51,992 nucleotides of DNA from Hyphomicrobiales bacterium (GTDB lineage Bacteria; Pseudomonadota; Alphaproteobacteria; Rhizobiales; Beijerinckiaceae). This document shows positions 16,416 to 25,547 of this stretch, in pieces. The notes below the pieces were generated by a model, which saw only the letters and a list, made by a program, of their open reading frames with translations, was not told the DNA's origin and searched no databases. Where the stretch lies: contig CANGPL010000016.1 of the NCBI GenBank assembly GCA_947455725.1, positions 1-51,992 of the forward strand, in the 5' to 3' direction. A program made the position numbers and the translations under genes. Position 1 is the stretch's first letter; every line of letters begins with the position of its first letter.

Positions 16416-18397
16416 GTGTTGAGCTTGGTCATTTTGCCCTCATCATGGCGTTTGCTACAGCGCTCATGCAAACCATTTTGCCGATGTGGGGCGCGGTTGC
16501 GCGTGACCCAGCTTTAGCAGGCATGGCGCGTTATTCGGCGTTTGTTACGTTTGGCCTTGTTTTATTTGCCTATATTGCTTTAACGCTTGCCTATATTGGC
16601 TCCGATTTTTCGGTCGCGAATGTGGTGATGAATTCACACTCAACGAAGCCACTCATGTATAAAATTTCGGGCGTATGGAGTAATCATGAAGGCTCTATGC
16701 TGCTCTGGGTGATGATCCTTGTTTTATTCGCCGCACTCGTTGCCTTACGTGGCGGCGGCATGCCGGAGCGGTTATTGGCGAGCGTGTTGTCGGTGCAAGG
16801 CGCTATCGCTTGCGCGTTTTTGTTGTTTATTATTTTAACGTCCAATCCGTTTTTGCGTTTGGCGGATGTTCCGTTTGAGGGGCAAGGGCTTAACCCGATT
16901 TTGGAAGATCCGGGTTTGGCAATCCATCCACCAATGCTTTATCTCGGCTATGTGGGATTCTCCGTGGCCTTTTCTTTTGCCGTTGGTGCTTTGGTGCATG
17001 GCCGTATCGACGCGGTGTGGGCGCGGTTCGTCCGGCCTTGGACGTTGCTGGCGTGGATCTTTTTAACGCTCGGCATCGCAATGGGCTCTTACTGGGCCTA
17101 TTACGAATTGGGCTGGGGCGGTTGGTGGTTTTGGGATCCGGTCGAAAACGCATCACTGATGCCGTGGCTGATGGGCACCGCCTTGCTGCATTCGACCATT
17201 GTGATGGAAAAGCGTGATGCGCTGAAAGTATGGACCATTCTTCTGTCCATTTTGACGTTTTCGCTTTCGCTGCTCGGCACGTTTTTGGTGCGTTCGGGCG
17301 TGATCACATCGGTACATTCTTTCGCAAGCGATCCCGCGCGTGGCGTTTTTATTCTCGGTATTTTGACCGTGTTTATCGGTGGCGGTTTGTCGCTCTTTGC
17401 ATGGCGCGCACCGAGCTTGAAGCAGGGTGGATTATTCGCGCCAGTTTCACGCGAAGGCGCGCTCGTCGTAAACAATTTATTTCTGGCGACATCAGCGGTC
17501 GCTGTCTTAGTAGGCACGCTTTATCCGCTGGTGCTCGAAACGATCAATGGCAGTAAAATTTCGGTGGGAGCGCCTTACTTTAATTTAACCGCTATACCGC
17601 TTTTCGTTTGCTTGTTGATGCTCGTGCCATTCGGCCAATCGCTTGCGTGGAAACGGGGCGATTTGATTGGTGTTGGACAACGTCTTTTAGCGGCACTCGG
17701 AATAGCCATTGTTTCAATCCTTATTACCTTCGCGGTGACACGTGGTGGCCCTGTTGCAGCGCCTTTGGGCCTTGGCCTTGGTGTGTGGTTGATTGCGGGC
17801 TCTGCAACCGAGATCATCAGCCGCTGCTATCGTCGCGGACTTTCGTGGAAGGTGGTTGTTGAACGTGCCTTTGGGCTTCCGCGCTCGGCATGGGGAACCG
17901 CATTGGCCCATGCGGGTATGGGGATAACAGTTATCGGGATCGCCGCCACCGCATGGGGTGTCGAGTCATTGGCCGTTGTCGCTAAGAATGAGCCTCTCGC
18001 CGTCGGCCCTTATACGGTCTCGCTCGAACAAGCCTTTAAACGAAAGGGCGAGGGATTTCGCGAGGATGTTGCTCAGTTCACGGTGAAAGAGGGCGCAACA
18101 CCACGTGGCATTATCGAATCCTCGAAGCGCGTTCATACGGGCCGCGAAATGCCGACGACGGAAGCCGGCATCGTGACCTACGGCTTCGGGCAGCTTTACG
18201 CCAGCGTGAATGAAATTCTCCCTGATGGCCGCGTGAGTATTCGGTTCTATTGGAAGCCACTCGTCACCTTGATATGGGGCGGCGCCCTCATCATGGCGCT
18301 TGGCGGCGCGGTTTCGCTCGCGGATCGTCGCGTTCGAATAGCGCTTTCGGCAAAAAACAAACGGGCTTTAGCGCTAAGAGCGGAGGCCAAGGCGTGA
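16412..18397 (+). CDS. ccmF: Heme lyase subunit CcmF (CycK)
   Basis: A 661-residue polytopic inner-membrane protein with about 15 hydrophobic segments. The tryptophan-rich WWD signature WGGWWFWDPVENASLMPW lies around residues 235-252, and conserved HPPMLYLGYVGF precedes it. A large periplasmic loop occurs near the C-terminus. CcmF reduces or receives heme from CcmE and, with CcmH/CcmI, attaches it to the CxxCH of apocytochromes. Length is normal. The start overlaps ccmE (ATGA) and the stop overlaps ccmH (GTGA). Confidence 0.96.
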   Translation: MSVELGHFALIMAFATALMQTILPMWGAVARDPALAGMARYSAFVTFGLVLFAYIALTLAYIGSDFSVANVVMNSHSTKPLMYKISGVWSNHEGSMLLWVMILVLFAALVALRGGGMPERLLASVLSVQGAIACAFLLFIILTSNPFLRLADVPFEGQGLNPILEDPGLAIHPPMLYLGYVGFSVAFSFAVGALVHGRIDAVWARFVRPWTLLAWIFLTLGIAMGSYWAYYELGWGGWWFWDPVENASLMPWLMGTALLHSTIVMEKRDALKVWTILLSILTFSLSLLGTFLVRSGVITSVHSFASDPARGVFILGILTVFIGGGLSLFAWRAPSLKQGGLFAPVSREGALVVNNLFLATSAVAVLVGTLYPLVLETINGSKISVGAPYFNLTAIPLFVCLLMLVPFGQSLAWKRGDLIGVGQRLLAALGIAIVSILITFAVTRGGPVAAPLGLGLGVWLIAGSATEIISRCYRRGLSWKVVVERAFGLPRSAWGTALAHAGMGITVIGIAATAWGVESLAVVAKNEPLAVGPYTVSLEQAFKRKGEGFREDVAQFTVKEGATPRGIIESSKRVHTGREMPTTEAGIVTYGFGQLYASVNEILPDGRVSIRFYWKPLVTLIWGGALIMALGGAVSLADRRVRIALSAKNKRALALRAEAKA

Positions 18398-18867
18398 GGC
18401 GGCTTTTAGCGCTGATCTTTATCCTCCTGACGACTGCACCTTTATGGGCGGTTGAGCCCGATGAAATTTTGAAAGATCCAAGGCTTGAAGACCGAGCGAG
18501 AGCGCTTTCCTCTGAACTTCGGTGTCTTGTTTGCCAAAATCAATCGATTGATGACTCCCATGCGCCTTTAGCCAAGGATTTGCGGGTCCTCGTTCGGCAA
18601 AAATTACTGGGTGGCGAAAGTGACGATGCCATCCGCGCCTTTCTCGTGGAGCGTTACGGCGAATTTATTCTTTTGAAACCGCGGTTCTCCGCCGACACAT
18701 TGGTTTTATGGATCGGCCCTTTTGCGTTGCTAGTTTTAGGCGGTTTTGTTTTGTTGCGGACATCCCGACAAAATGCCGCAGGCAAAGTAGAAGCCTTGGA
18801 TAGCGCTGAACAGGCCCGTTTGGCGGCGTTATTGAACGCTAAGGACCAATCCGGCAGCTCAGGTTAA
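18394..18867 (+). CDS. ccmH: Apocytochrome c thioreductase CcmH (CycL)
   Basis: A 157-residue protein with an N-terminal signal/anchor (residues 1-19), the redox motif Cys44-Leu-Val-Cys47 in LRCLVCQNQSIDDS, and a membrane helix near residues 107-126. It keeps the apocytochrome cysteines reduced for heme attachment. The start is GTG at 18394, overlapping the ccmF stop, with CGGAGG at 18381-18386 spaced 7 bases. A longer frame upstream lies inside ccmF and is not credible. The active-site asparagine and glutamine context matches alphaproteobacterial CycL. Confidence 0.93.
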   Translation: MRRLLALIFILLTTAPLWAVEPDEILKDPRLEDRARALSSELRCLVCQNQSIDDSHAPLAKDLRVLVRQKLLGGESDDAIRAFLVERYGEFILLKPRFSADTLVLWIGPFALLVLGGFVLLRTSRQNAAGKVEALDSAEQARLAALLNAKDQSGSSG

Positions 18868-18883
18868 CAAAATGTCATGTCGC

Positions 18884-18912
18884 CTTGAAAGTGCGGTAAC
18901 CTGATCCTCTTT
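18884..18912 (+). promoter_or_regulatory. Possible heat-shock (RpoH-type) promoter for degP
   Basis: CTTGAA at 18884-18889 and CCTCTTT at 18906-18912 are separated by 16 bases. This resembles the alphaproteobacterial sigma-32 pattern (CTTGAA, about 17 bases, CC-AT-T). The location 60 bases before degP, a common heat-shock gene, supports it. The -10 half is a poor match. Confidence 0.35.
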
Positions 18913-18971
18913 AAACCGAATTCATAGATTGGGCTTATAAGTCCAAGTGAAGACCGGAATGGAGAGATGTT

Positions 18972-20468
18972 ATGACATTTTCAACACAATTGACGCCACA
19001 TCGGCCAAGCTCCCGTACAAAGCTTTTATCGGGTATCGCTGCCTTGGGTCTGATTGGCCTTGGCTTGACCATGTCTGCGGATCTTGGCGCGGTAAAGGCC
19101 TTTGCTCAGAATTCGACACCGGCGGTCGCGCAGTCCATGCCATCCTTCGCAGACATTGTTGCGAAGGTTCGGCCAGCCGTTGTTTCCGTGAAGGTTAAAC
19201 TCGAAGCAACCGCGATGAATGAGGAAGATGGGCAGGATTTCTCAATACCTGATCTTCCACCCGGACATCCGCTCGAGAAATTTTTCAAACAGTTTCATGA
19301 CCAGAATAAGTCCGGCAAAAAAGGCGCGCCAAAGCAATATGGCATGGCGCAAGGCTCCGGCTTTTTTATTACGTCTGACGGTTATGTCGTGACCAATAAT
19401 CACGTTGTTGAAAACGCGATCGAGGTTACGCTCACGACCGATGATGGACGGACGGTCGACGCTAAAATTATAGGGCGTGATCCGAAGACTGATTTGGCTT
19501 TGCTCAAGACGAATGAGAACGGCCCGTTCCCTACCGTGTCTTTCGCGGCAACGTCGCCACGCGTTGGCGATTGGGTGGTAGCGGTTGGTAATCCGTTCGG
19601 CCTTGGCGGCACGGTTACTGCGGGCATTGTATCGGCACGCGGACGCGATATTGGCTCAGGTCCCTATGATGATTATTTGCAAATTGATGCGCCCGTTAAC
19701 CGGGGTAACTCGGGCGGCCCAACCTTTAATCTGAACGGCGAAGTGGTTGGCGTTAATACGGCCATCTATTCGCCTTCTGGCGGTAGCGTTGGTATTGCCT
19801 TTGCCATTCCATCCGAAACTGTCTCAAGCGTTATTACTTCGCTTAAAGACGCCGGCTCCGTGGCACGCGGTTATCTCGGTGTACAGATCCAACCTGTAAC
19901 GCCAAACATCGCGGAGAGCCTTGGATTAAAGGGCACCAAGGGCGCGCTTGTTGCAGAGGCTCAGCCGGGCACGCCGGCAGCGGATGCGGGCTTAAAGCCC
20001 GGCGATACGATCACCGCGGTGAATGGCGAAGGGATGGCGAGTCCTCGTGAAGTGTCGCGTCGCATTTCGCAAATTAAACCCGGTGACACGGCAAACATCA
20101 CTTATATCCGAAATGGTAAGGAGCTGATGGCAACCGTTAAGCTGGCTGCTATTCCGGAGCAAAAAATGGCAGCGGCTGATCCTGCCGCCGTTGTAAAAGC
20201 ATCACCTGCCTTCGGGCTTACTTTGGCGCCTTCGAAAGATGGCTCCGGCGTTCTGGTGACCGATGTTGATCCGTCGGGTGTCGGCTATGAGCAGGGCATG
20301 CAGAAGGGCGATATTATTTTGGAGATTGGCGGCAAGCCTGTTGCTAAGCCTGCGGAAGTTCGCTCAGCCATTGATGAAGCGCGCAAAGATGGCCGCAAGG
20401 CGATTATTCTTCGGGTTAAAAACGAAGAAAGTACTCGATTTGTAGCATTAGCCTTCCCGAAGGCTTAA
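18972..20468 (+). CDS. degP: Periplasmic serine protease/chaperone DegP (HtrA, Do family)
   Basis: A 498-residue HtrA protease. The signal or anchor region covers residues 1-46. The trypsin-like domain has His144 (TNNHVVENA), Asp174 (DPKTDLALLK) and Ser247 (NRGNSGGP). PDZ domain 1 spans about 300-390 (GYLGVQIQPVTPNIAESLGL) and PDZ domain 2 about 405-495. It degrades or refolds damaged envelope proteins. A GGAGAG ribosome site precedes the ATG. The gene sits between ccmH and a two-component pair, a neighbourhood conserved in rhizobia, and ends at a strong terminator. Confidence 0.95.
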   Translation: MTFSTQLTPHRPSSRTKLLSGIAALGLIGLGLTMSADLGAVKAFAQNSTPAVAQSMPSFADIVAKVRPAVVSVKVKLEATAMNEEDGQDFSIPDLPPGHPLEKFFKQFHDQNKSGKKGAPKQYGMAQGSGFFITSDGYVVTNNHVVENAIEVTLTTDDGRTVDAKIIGRDPKTDLALLKTNENGPFPTVSFAATSPRVGDWVVAVGNPFGLGGTVTAGIVSARGRDIGSGPYDDYLQIDAPVNRGNSGGPTFNLNGEVVGVNTAIYSPSGGSVGIAFAIPSETVSSVITSLKDAGSVARGYLGVQIQPVTPNIAESLGLKGTKGALVAEAQPGTPAADAGLKPGDTITAVNGEGMASPREVSRRISQIKPGDTANITYIRNGKELMATVKLAAIPEQKMAAADPAAVVKASPAFGLTLAPSKDGSGVLVTDVDPSGVGYEQGMQKGDIILEIGGKPVAKPAEVRSAIDEARKDGRKAIILRVKNEESTRFVALAFPKA

Positions 20469-20470
20469 AG

Positions 20471-20500
20471 AAAAGCGGTGGTCTCGGCCACCGCTTTTTT
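20471..20500 (+). terminator. Strong intrinsic terminator after degP
   Basis: AGCGGTGG at 20474-20481 pairs with CCACCGCT at 20488-20495 around a 6-base loop, flanked by AAA before and TTTTT after. It follows the degP stop by 2 bases and separates it from the response regulator at 20541. Confidence 0.85.
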
Positions 20501-20540
20501 GCTTGACCTAGCGCATAAAAGAAGTCGACATTTTAACACG

Positions 20541-21224
20541 ATGAAAATTTTAATTATTGAAGATGACGCCGCGGCTTCGACCTATTTAGACAAGGCCTTT
20601 CGCGAGCAGGGCCATGTGGTTGATGTCGCGTCTGATGGTTTAGATGGTTATGCTTTGGCCTCCGAAGGGCAATATGACGCGATTATCGTTGATCGCATGA
20701 TCCCTCGCATGGATGGCCTATCGCTCATCCATGGTTTGCGCGAACAAAAGATTGATACACCCATTCTCATTCTATCCGCTCTTGGCCAGGTGGATGATCG
20801 AGTTAAGGGGTTGCGTGCGGGTGCCGATGATTATTTGCCGAAGCCCTATTCATTTTCTGAATTGCTGGCGCGGGTCGAGATTTTGTCACGGCGTGGTCGT
20901 TCGGTTCCTGCTGAAGATACCGTCTATCGTGTTTCTGATTTAGAACTGAACCGATTGACCCGACGGGTTATTCGGTCTGATGTCGAAATTGATTTACAGC
21001 CGCGTGAATTTCGTCTCTTGGAATATCTGATGCGTCATGCAGGCCAAGTGGTAACCCGCACAATGCTTCTTGAAAATGTCTGGGATTATCATTTTGATCC
21101 GCAGACCAATGTGATTGACGTTCACGTTTCACGGCTTCGCGCCAAGATTGATAAAGGGTTCGACAATCCGCTGATCCAAACGGTTCGCGGTGCCGGATAT
21201 ACGGTCCGTGACAGCGCTCGGTAG
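20541..21224 (+). CDS. OmpR-family response regulator paired with the following kinase
   Basis: A 227-residue regulator. The receiver has Glu7-Asp8-Asp9, phospho-acceptor Asp51 (IIVDRMIPRMDG), Ser79 in the LSALG switch region and a lysine in LPKPYSF. The winged-helix domain has LQPREFRLLEYLMRHAGQVVTRTMLLENVWDYHFDPQTNVIDVHVSRLR, quoted here only by key parts: LQPREFRLLEYLMRH and VIDVHVSRLR. The ATG at 20541 begins with the conserved MKILIIEDD; an upstream in-frame start would run through the degP terminator. No clear ribosome site is seen, so a leaderless or near-leaderless transcript is possible. Target genes are unknown. Confidence 0.85.
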   Translation: MKILIIEDDAAASTYLDKAFREQGHVVDVASDGLDGYALASEGQYDAIIVDRMIPRMDGLSLIHGLREQKIDTPILILSALGQVDDRVKGLRAGADDYLPKPYSFSELLARVEILSRRGRSVPAEDTVYRVSDLELNRLTRRVIRSDVEIDLQPREFRLLEYLMRHAGQVVTRTMLLENVWDYHFDPQTNVIDVHVSRLRAKIDKGFDNPLIQTVRGAGYTVRDSAR

Positions 21225-22599
21225 GCTCTTTCGCACGACAGCGTTTAAGCTGGCGCTTATCTTCCTGTTGATTTTCACCATCTTTGCGGGCGCTATACTC
21301 GGCTATGTGGCCTTCAGTGCGCGTCGACTGCTCGAAGAGCAGGTTAACCTCACCGTTAATGAGGAAATTAAAGGTCTCTTATCGCAATTCAATAGTGGCG
21401 GTGTGTTGCGCCTTGTGCGGCAAATTGAACGGCGCTCCCATCAACCCGGTTCTTCCCTTTATCTCGTTACAACCGCAGCGGGCGAGACGCTGGCGGGCAA
21501 TATTTCAAGCGTAGATAGCGAAGGCTTGCTTGAGGCCGGCACCTATGAGCTTTCGTATCGCGTTGTCGAAGAAGGCGAGCCACGACCGCACCGTGCGCTG
21601 GTTGAGACCGTCATTTTGCCCGGTGGCTTTAGGCTGCTCGTTGGACGCGATCTTGATGAGACAGATCGCTTTCACACGATTATTTTGCGCGCTGCAGGAT
21701 GGTCCATTCTGCTTATTTTAGCCTTAGCCCTTGTTGGTGGGGTATTCGTCGCGCGGCGCGTGTTAAGCCGCGTTGATCACATGACCGAAACAACCCGCAC
21801 GATTATGGCCGGTGATTTATCCGGCCGCCTCGTCGTGACCGGGACGAATGATGAACTTGATCGATTGGCGCAAAGTTTAAATGCAATGCTCGATCGCATC
21901 GGCGAGTTGATGGCGGGATTACGCGAAGTCTCCGACAATATAGCGCATGATTTAAAGACGCCTTTAACACGGCTTCGTAACAGCGCAGAAGAGGCGCTTC
22001 GTGTTGGAGATTCATCGGATGCTTATCGTAATGCGCTAGAACATACGATTGAAGAAGCCGACGACCTCATCAAGATCTTTAACGCGCTCCTGATGATTGC
22101 GCGTGCAGAAGCTGGCAATGTTTTAGAAGGAATGAAAAGCGAGGATGCGAGCGAGATTGCCCGCGATGTTGTCGAGCTTTATGAGCCCTTTGCCGAAGAA
22201 GCGGGAATTAAATTGGTTGTACAAGCGGACGAGCCGATTTCCATTCATGCTTCGCGAGAATTGATCGGCCAGGCATTGGCCAATTTGGTTGATAACGCGA
22301 TCAAATATTCCACCGAAGTTCATGATCAGAATGTTGAGCCTTCGGTCATCGTTTCCGTTGTTCGTGATGGCGAACGGGCAATTCTAAGCGTGGCGGATCA
22401 CGGCCCCGGCATTCCAGAAACGGATACGGATCGCGTTTTAGAGCGCTTTGTACGGTTAGAAACCTCGCGTACACGCGCAGGCTCTGGGCTCGGGCTATCC
22501 CTCGTTGCAGCCGTCGCGCGGCTTCATGGTGGAGGTCTTAAGTTAGAAGATAATCATCCTGGGCTAAAGGCTCTTATTTCAATTCCGAGCGTTTCATGA
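21208..22599 (+). CDS. Sensor histidine kinase of the degP-linked two-component pair
   Basis: A 463-residue membrane kinase from GTG 21208. Transmembrane segments lie near residues 14-36 and 163-183, enclosing a periplasmic sensor domain of about 125 residues. A HAMP domain (184-236), HisKA with His247 in SDNIAHDLKTPL, and HATPase with NLVDNAIKYS, DHGPGIP and GSGLGLSL follow. No ATG is available near the start; GTG at 21190 or 21208 both overlap the regulator gene, so coupling is certain but the exact start is not. It overlaps glnE by ATGA at the other end, which ties the pair to glnE in one transcript. Confidence 0.83.
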   Translation: MTALGRLFRTTAFKLALIFLLIFTIFAGAILGYVAFSARRLLEEQVNLTVNEEIKGLLSQFNSGGVLRLVRQIERRSHQPGSSLYLVTTAAGETLAGNISSVDSEGLLEAGTYELSYRVVEEGEPRPHRALVETVILPGGFRLLVGRDLDETDRFHTIILRAAGWSILLILALALVGGVFVARRVLSRVDHMTETTRTIMAGDLSGRLVVTGTNDELDRLAQSLNAMLDRIGELMAGLREVSDNIAHDLKTPLTRLRNSAEEALRVGDSSDAYRNALEHTIEEADDLIKIFNALLMIARAEAGNVLEGMKSEDASEIARDVVELYEPFAEEAGIKLVVQADEPISIHASRELIGQALANLVDNAIKYSTEVHDQNVEPSVIVSVVRDGERAILSVADHGPGIPETDTDRVLERFVRLETSRTRAGSGLGLSLVAAVARLHGGGLKLEDNHPGLKALISIPSVS

Positions 22600-25538
22600 G
22601 CACGGCAAGTCTTATCAGCCTCGTAACAAAAGCGCCGCTTATATCGGACGCAAAAAAAGCACGTAGTCGACTGGCGAGCCTTTTGGAAAAGGCCCATGCA
22701 GACGATACACTTCCAGATACGTTGACCCTATTATTCGATTCTCATCCGACGGCGCTAGACCTTATCTTGGGGATTGCTTCGCACTCTCCCTATCTTTGGA
22801 AGTTGGCGCGCAATGATACGCCGCGCTTATTTCGAATTTTAAATACACCTCCGGATGTATTGCTGAATGGCCTTCTGGAAACTTGTCACCAAGCTCCGCT
22901 TATCTTTGTTAATGATGAAGCCGGGTTAATGCGCTGCTTGCGGCGTGTGAAGCAGGAGGCGGCCCTCCTGATTGCACTCGCTGATTTGGGCGGTGTTTGG
23001 CGTCTTGAACAGGTTACAGATGCGCTGAGCCTTCTTGCTGATGCTACGTTAAAAGCTGCCTTGCAGTTTTCGCTCACGAGCGAAGCGTCTAATGGAAAAA
23101 TCAACCTATCGTACGATGTCGAAGCCGCCTGTGGTCTGGTTATATTGGCGCTGGGCAAGCACGGTGCGAAAGAGCTCAACTACTCATCCGATATTGATAT
23201 CGTTTTGCTCTATGACCCCGAGCGTGCGCCGCTCACCTCTGGTGTCGAAGCAGCGCCCTTTTTTGTGCGTGTTGCAAAATCAATCGTTCGCCTCATCGAT
23301 CAACATACGCCTGATGGGTATGTCTTTCGTGTTGACTTGCGACTGAGACCTGACCCGGGATCGACACCCATCGCGATATCGGTTCATTCAGCCTTTGCCT
23401 ATTATGAAAGCGTAGGGCAAAACTGGGAACGGGCTGCGATGATCAAAGCGCGGCCGGTTGCTGGTGATCTTGATATAGGCGAATTATTTCTAGCGGATCT
23501 TTCGCCCTTTATTTGGCGGAAATATTTTGATTTCGCAGCAATCGCCGATATTCATGCCATGAAGCGTCAAATTCACGCTGTACGAGGGCATGAGGCGATT
23601 GCCGTATCGGGTCATGACATAAAGCTTGGAAGAGGCGGTATCCGAGAAATTGAATTTTTCGTTCAAACCCAGCAATTGGTGTTTGGTGGTCGACGTGCAG
23701 GCTTACGCGGTCGAAAAACATTGGACATGTTAAAAGCACTTTGTGCCGACGGATGGATTTCGACTGAGGCGCGCGATGATTTATCAAATGCCTATCGCTT
23801 TTTAAGGGAAATTGAACATCGCCTACAGATGGTCGCCGATGAACAAACGCAGCGTCTGCCATCGGATGATGATGAGTTAAAACGCTTTGCTCGGTTTTGC
23901 GGCTATTCCGGAATAGCGGCATTTTCAAAATCCCTTATCGCGATTTCTAAACAAGTGGAGCGCCATTATGCGAGGCTTTTTGAAGAGGGCGCTAACCTTG
24001 CTGTAGGCGAGGGAAGCCTTGTTTTCACGGGCACTGTCGATGATCCGGCAACGATCGCGACCTTGCGTCGAATGGGTTTCTCAGAACCCGAAAAGGCAAC
24101 GGAAATTGTGCGCGGTTGGCATTTTGGACGAAGGAGTGCAGTTACAAGTGCGCGCGCTCGTGAGGTTTTAACCGAGCTCGTCCCCTCTATGCTCAAATCA
24201 TTTGGTCAAAGTGCTGATCCTGACGGTGCACTCAATACGTTTGATCGCGTTCTAGGCGGCATGCCTGCCGCCGTTGAGCTCTTTTCGATCCTCCGAGAGC
24301 ACCGTGCTATTCTAACTTTGTTTGCCGACATTTTAGGCTCGGCACCTCGCTTGGCCGATATTGTTTCGCATCGACCTCATCTCTTAGACGCGATCATTGA
24401 CCCGGCCTTTGTTGAACCGACTCCTCGATTAAGTGATTTAATGGATCGTATTTCGGCGGCCATCGGTACGCATGATTTGATTGAGGATTTTCTTGATCGG
24501 TTACGTGAAACGGGACAGCACGAGATGTTTCTCGTAGGCGTTAGAATGCTGTCAGGCGTGCTATCGCCTGCAATGGCAGGTGAGGCTTACTCAGCGATTG
24601 CTGAGGCACTCATACGCTTGACGTTGACTGAAGTCGAAACACGCTTTGCTCGTGACCATGGTAAGGTGAAGGGCGGAAGGATAGCTGTCTTAGGGATGGG
24701 GCGCTTAGGCTCGCGCGAAATGACCGCGACGTCTGATCTAGACTTAATTGTCCTCTATGATTTTGATGCCAATGGCGGCGAAAGCGATGGCGTCAGGCCG
24801 CTCGACCCTGTCGTTTATTATGGACGTCTAACGAACCGTTTGATCAGTGCGCTGACCGTTCCAACACGCCGCGGTACTTTATACGCTGTCGATATGAGAC
24901 TAAGGCCATCAGGCAATAAAGGACCAGCGGCAACGCAATATCAAGGCTTTCTAAGCTATCATCACGGGGTTGAGGCTGAAACATGGGAGCATCTGGCCTT
25001 GGTCCGTGCGCGACCCGTGGCAGGCCAAGCTAATTTTATGGCGGTTGTCGCGACTGATATTCAAAATATTATTGCGATGAAGCGTGATCGAAATAAAGTG
25101 ATGAAAGATGTTCTCGAAATGCGCGCGATGATCGCGCAAGAGAAAGGCGAGACTAATCCTTGGGATCTAAAGCTTGCGCGCGGCGGCCTCATGGATGTCG
25201 AATTTGTTGCACAATCTTTGGTTCTCGCTAACGCCTATTCTGAGACTTCTATTCAACACTATAGCACAGCCGACATTTTGATATCAGCGCGTGAAGCGGG
25301 TCTGATCAGCCGCGAAGATTCAGCTTGCCTTTTGGAAGGTTACGGCTTGATGCGCGATTTAATGCAATGGCAGCGTACGATGATTGTTGGTGAATTTGAA
25401 CCGACAAAAGCCGATGTATCTTTGCTTAAAAGACTCGCGTCGATCATTGGCTTGCCGGACTTCAAATTACTTGATCTGCATTTAAAACGGATGCAATCCA
25501 ACATTAGAACAATTTTTGAGAGACTAGTAGCCGTTTAA
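22596..25538 (+). CDS. glnE: Bifunctional glutamine synthetase adenylyltransferase/deadenylase GlnE
   Basis: A 980-residue enzyme of normal length that switches glutamine synthetase activity by adding or removing AMP in response to PII status. Two nucleotidyltransferase domains are seen. The N-terminal deadenylase has LNYSSDIDIVLLYD at about residues 194-207. The C-terminal adenylyltransferase has GSREMTATSDLDLIVLYD at about 705-722. PII-uridylyltransferase-like helical domains follow each (GRGGIREIEFFVQTQQLV and ARGGLMDVEFVAQSLVL). The start overlaps the stop of the kinase gene (ATGA). Both active sites keep their Asp-x-Asp. Confidence 0.96.
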   Translation: MSTASLISLVTKAPLISDAKKARSRLASLLEKAHADDTLPDTLTLLFDSHPTALDLILGIASHSPYLWKLARNDTPRLFRILNTPPDVLLNGLLETCHQAPLIFVNDEAGLMRCLRRVKQEAALLIALADLGGVWRLEQVTDALSLLADATLKAALQFSLTSEASNGKINLSYDVEAACGLVILALGKHGAKELNYSSDIDIVLLYDPERAPLTSGVEAAPFFVRVAKSIVRLIDQHTPDGYVFRVDLRLRPDPGSTPIAISVHSAFAYYESVGQNWERAAMIKARPVAGDLDIGELFLADLSPFIWRKYFDFAAIADIHAMKRQIHAVRGHEAIAVSGHDIKLGRGGIREIEFFVQTQQLVFGGRRAGLRGRKTLDMLKALCADGWISTEARDDLSNAYRFLREIEHRLQMVADEQTQRLPSDDDELKRFARFCGYSGIAAFSKSLIAISKQVERHYARLFEEGANLAVGEGSLVFTGTVDDPATIATLRRMGFSEPEKATEIVRGWHFGRRSAVTSARAREVLTELVPSMLKSFGQSADPDGALNTFDRVLGGMPAAVELFSILREHRAILTLFADILGSAPRLADIVSHRPHLLDAIIDPAFVEPTPRLSDLMDRISAAIGTHDLIEDFLDRLRETGQHEMFLVGVRMLSGVLSPAMAGEAYSAIAEALIRLTLTEVETRFARDHGKVKGGRIAVLGMGRLGSREMTATSDLDLIVLYDFDANGGESDGVRPLDPVVYYGRLTNRLISALTVPTRRGTLYAVDMRLRPSGNKGPAATQYQGFLSYHHGVEAETWEHLALVRARPVAGQANFMAVVATDIQNIIAMKRDRNKVMKDVLEMRAMIAQEKGETNPWDLKLARGGLMDVEFVAQSLVLANAYSETSIQHYSTADILISAREAGLISREDSACLLEGYGLMRDLMQWQRTMIVGEFEPTKADVSLLKRLASIIGLPDFKLLDLHLKRMQSNIRTIFERLVAV

Positions 25539-25547
25539 ATTCGAAAC

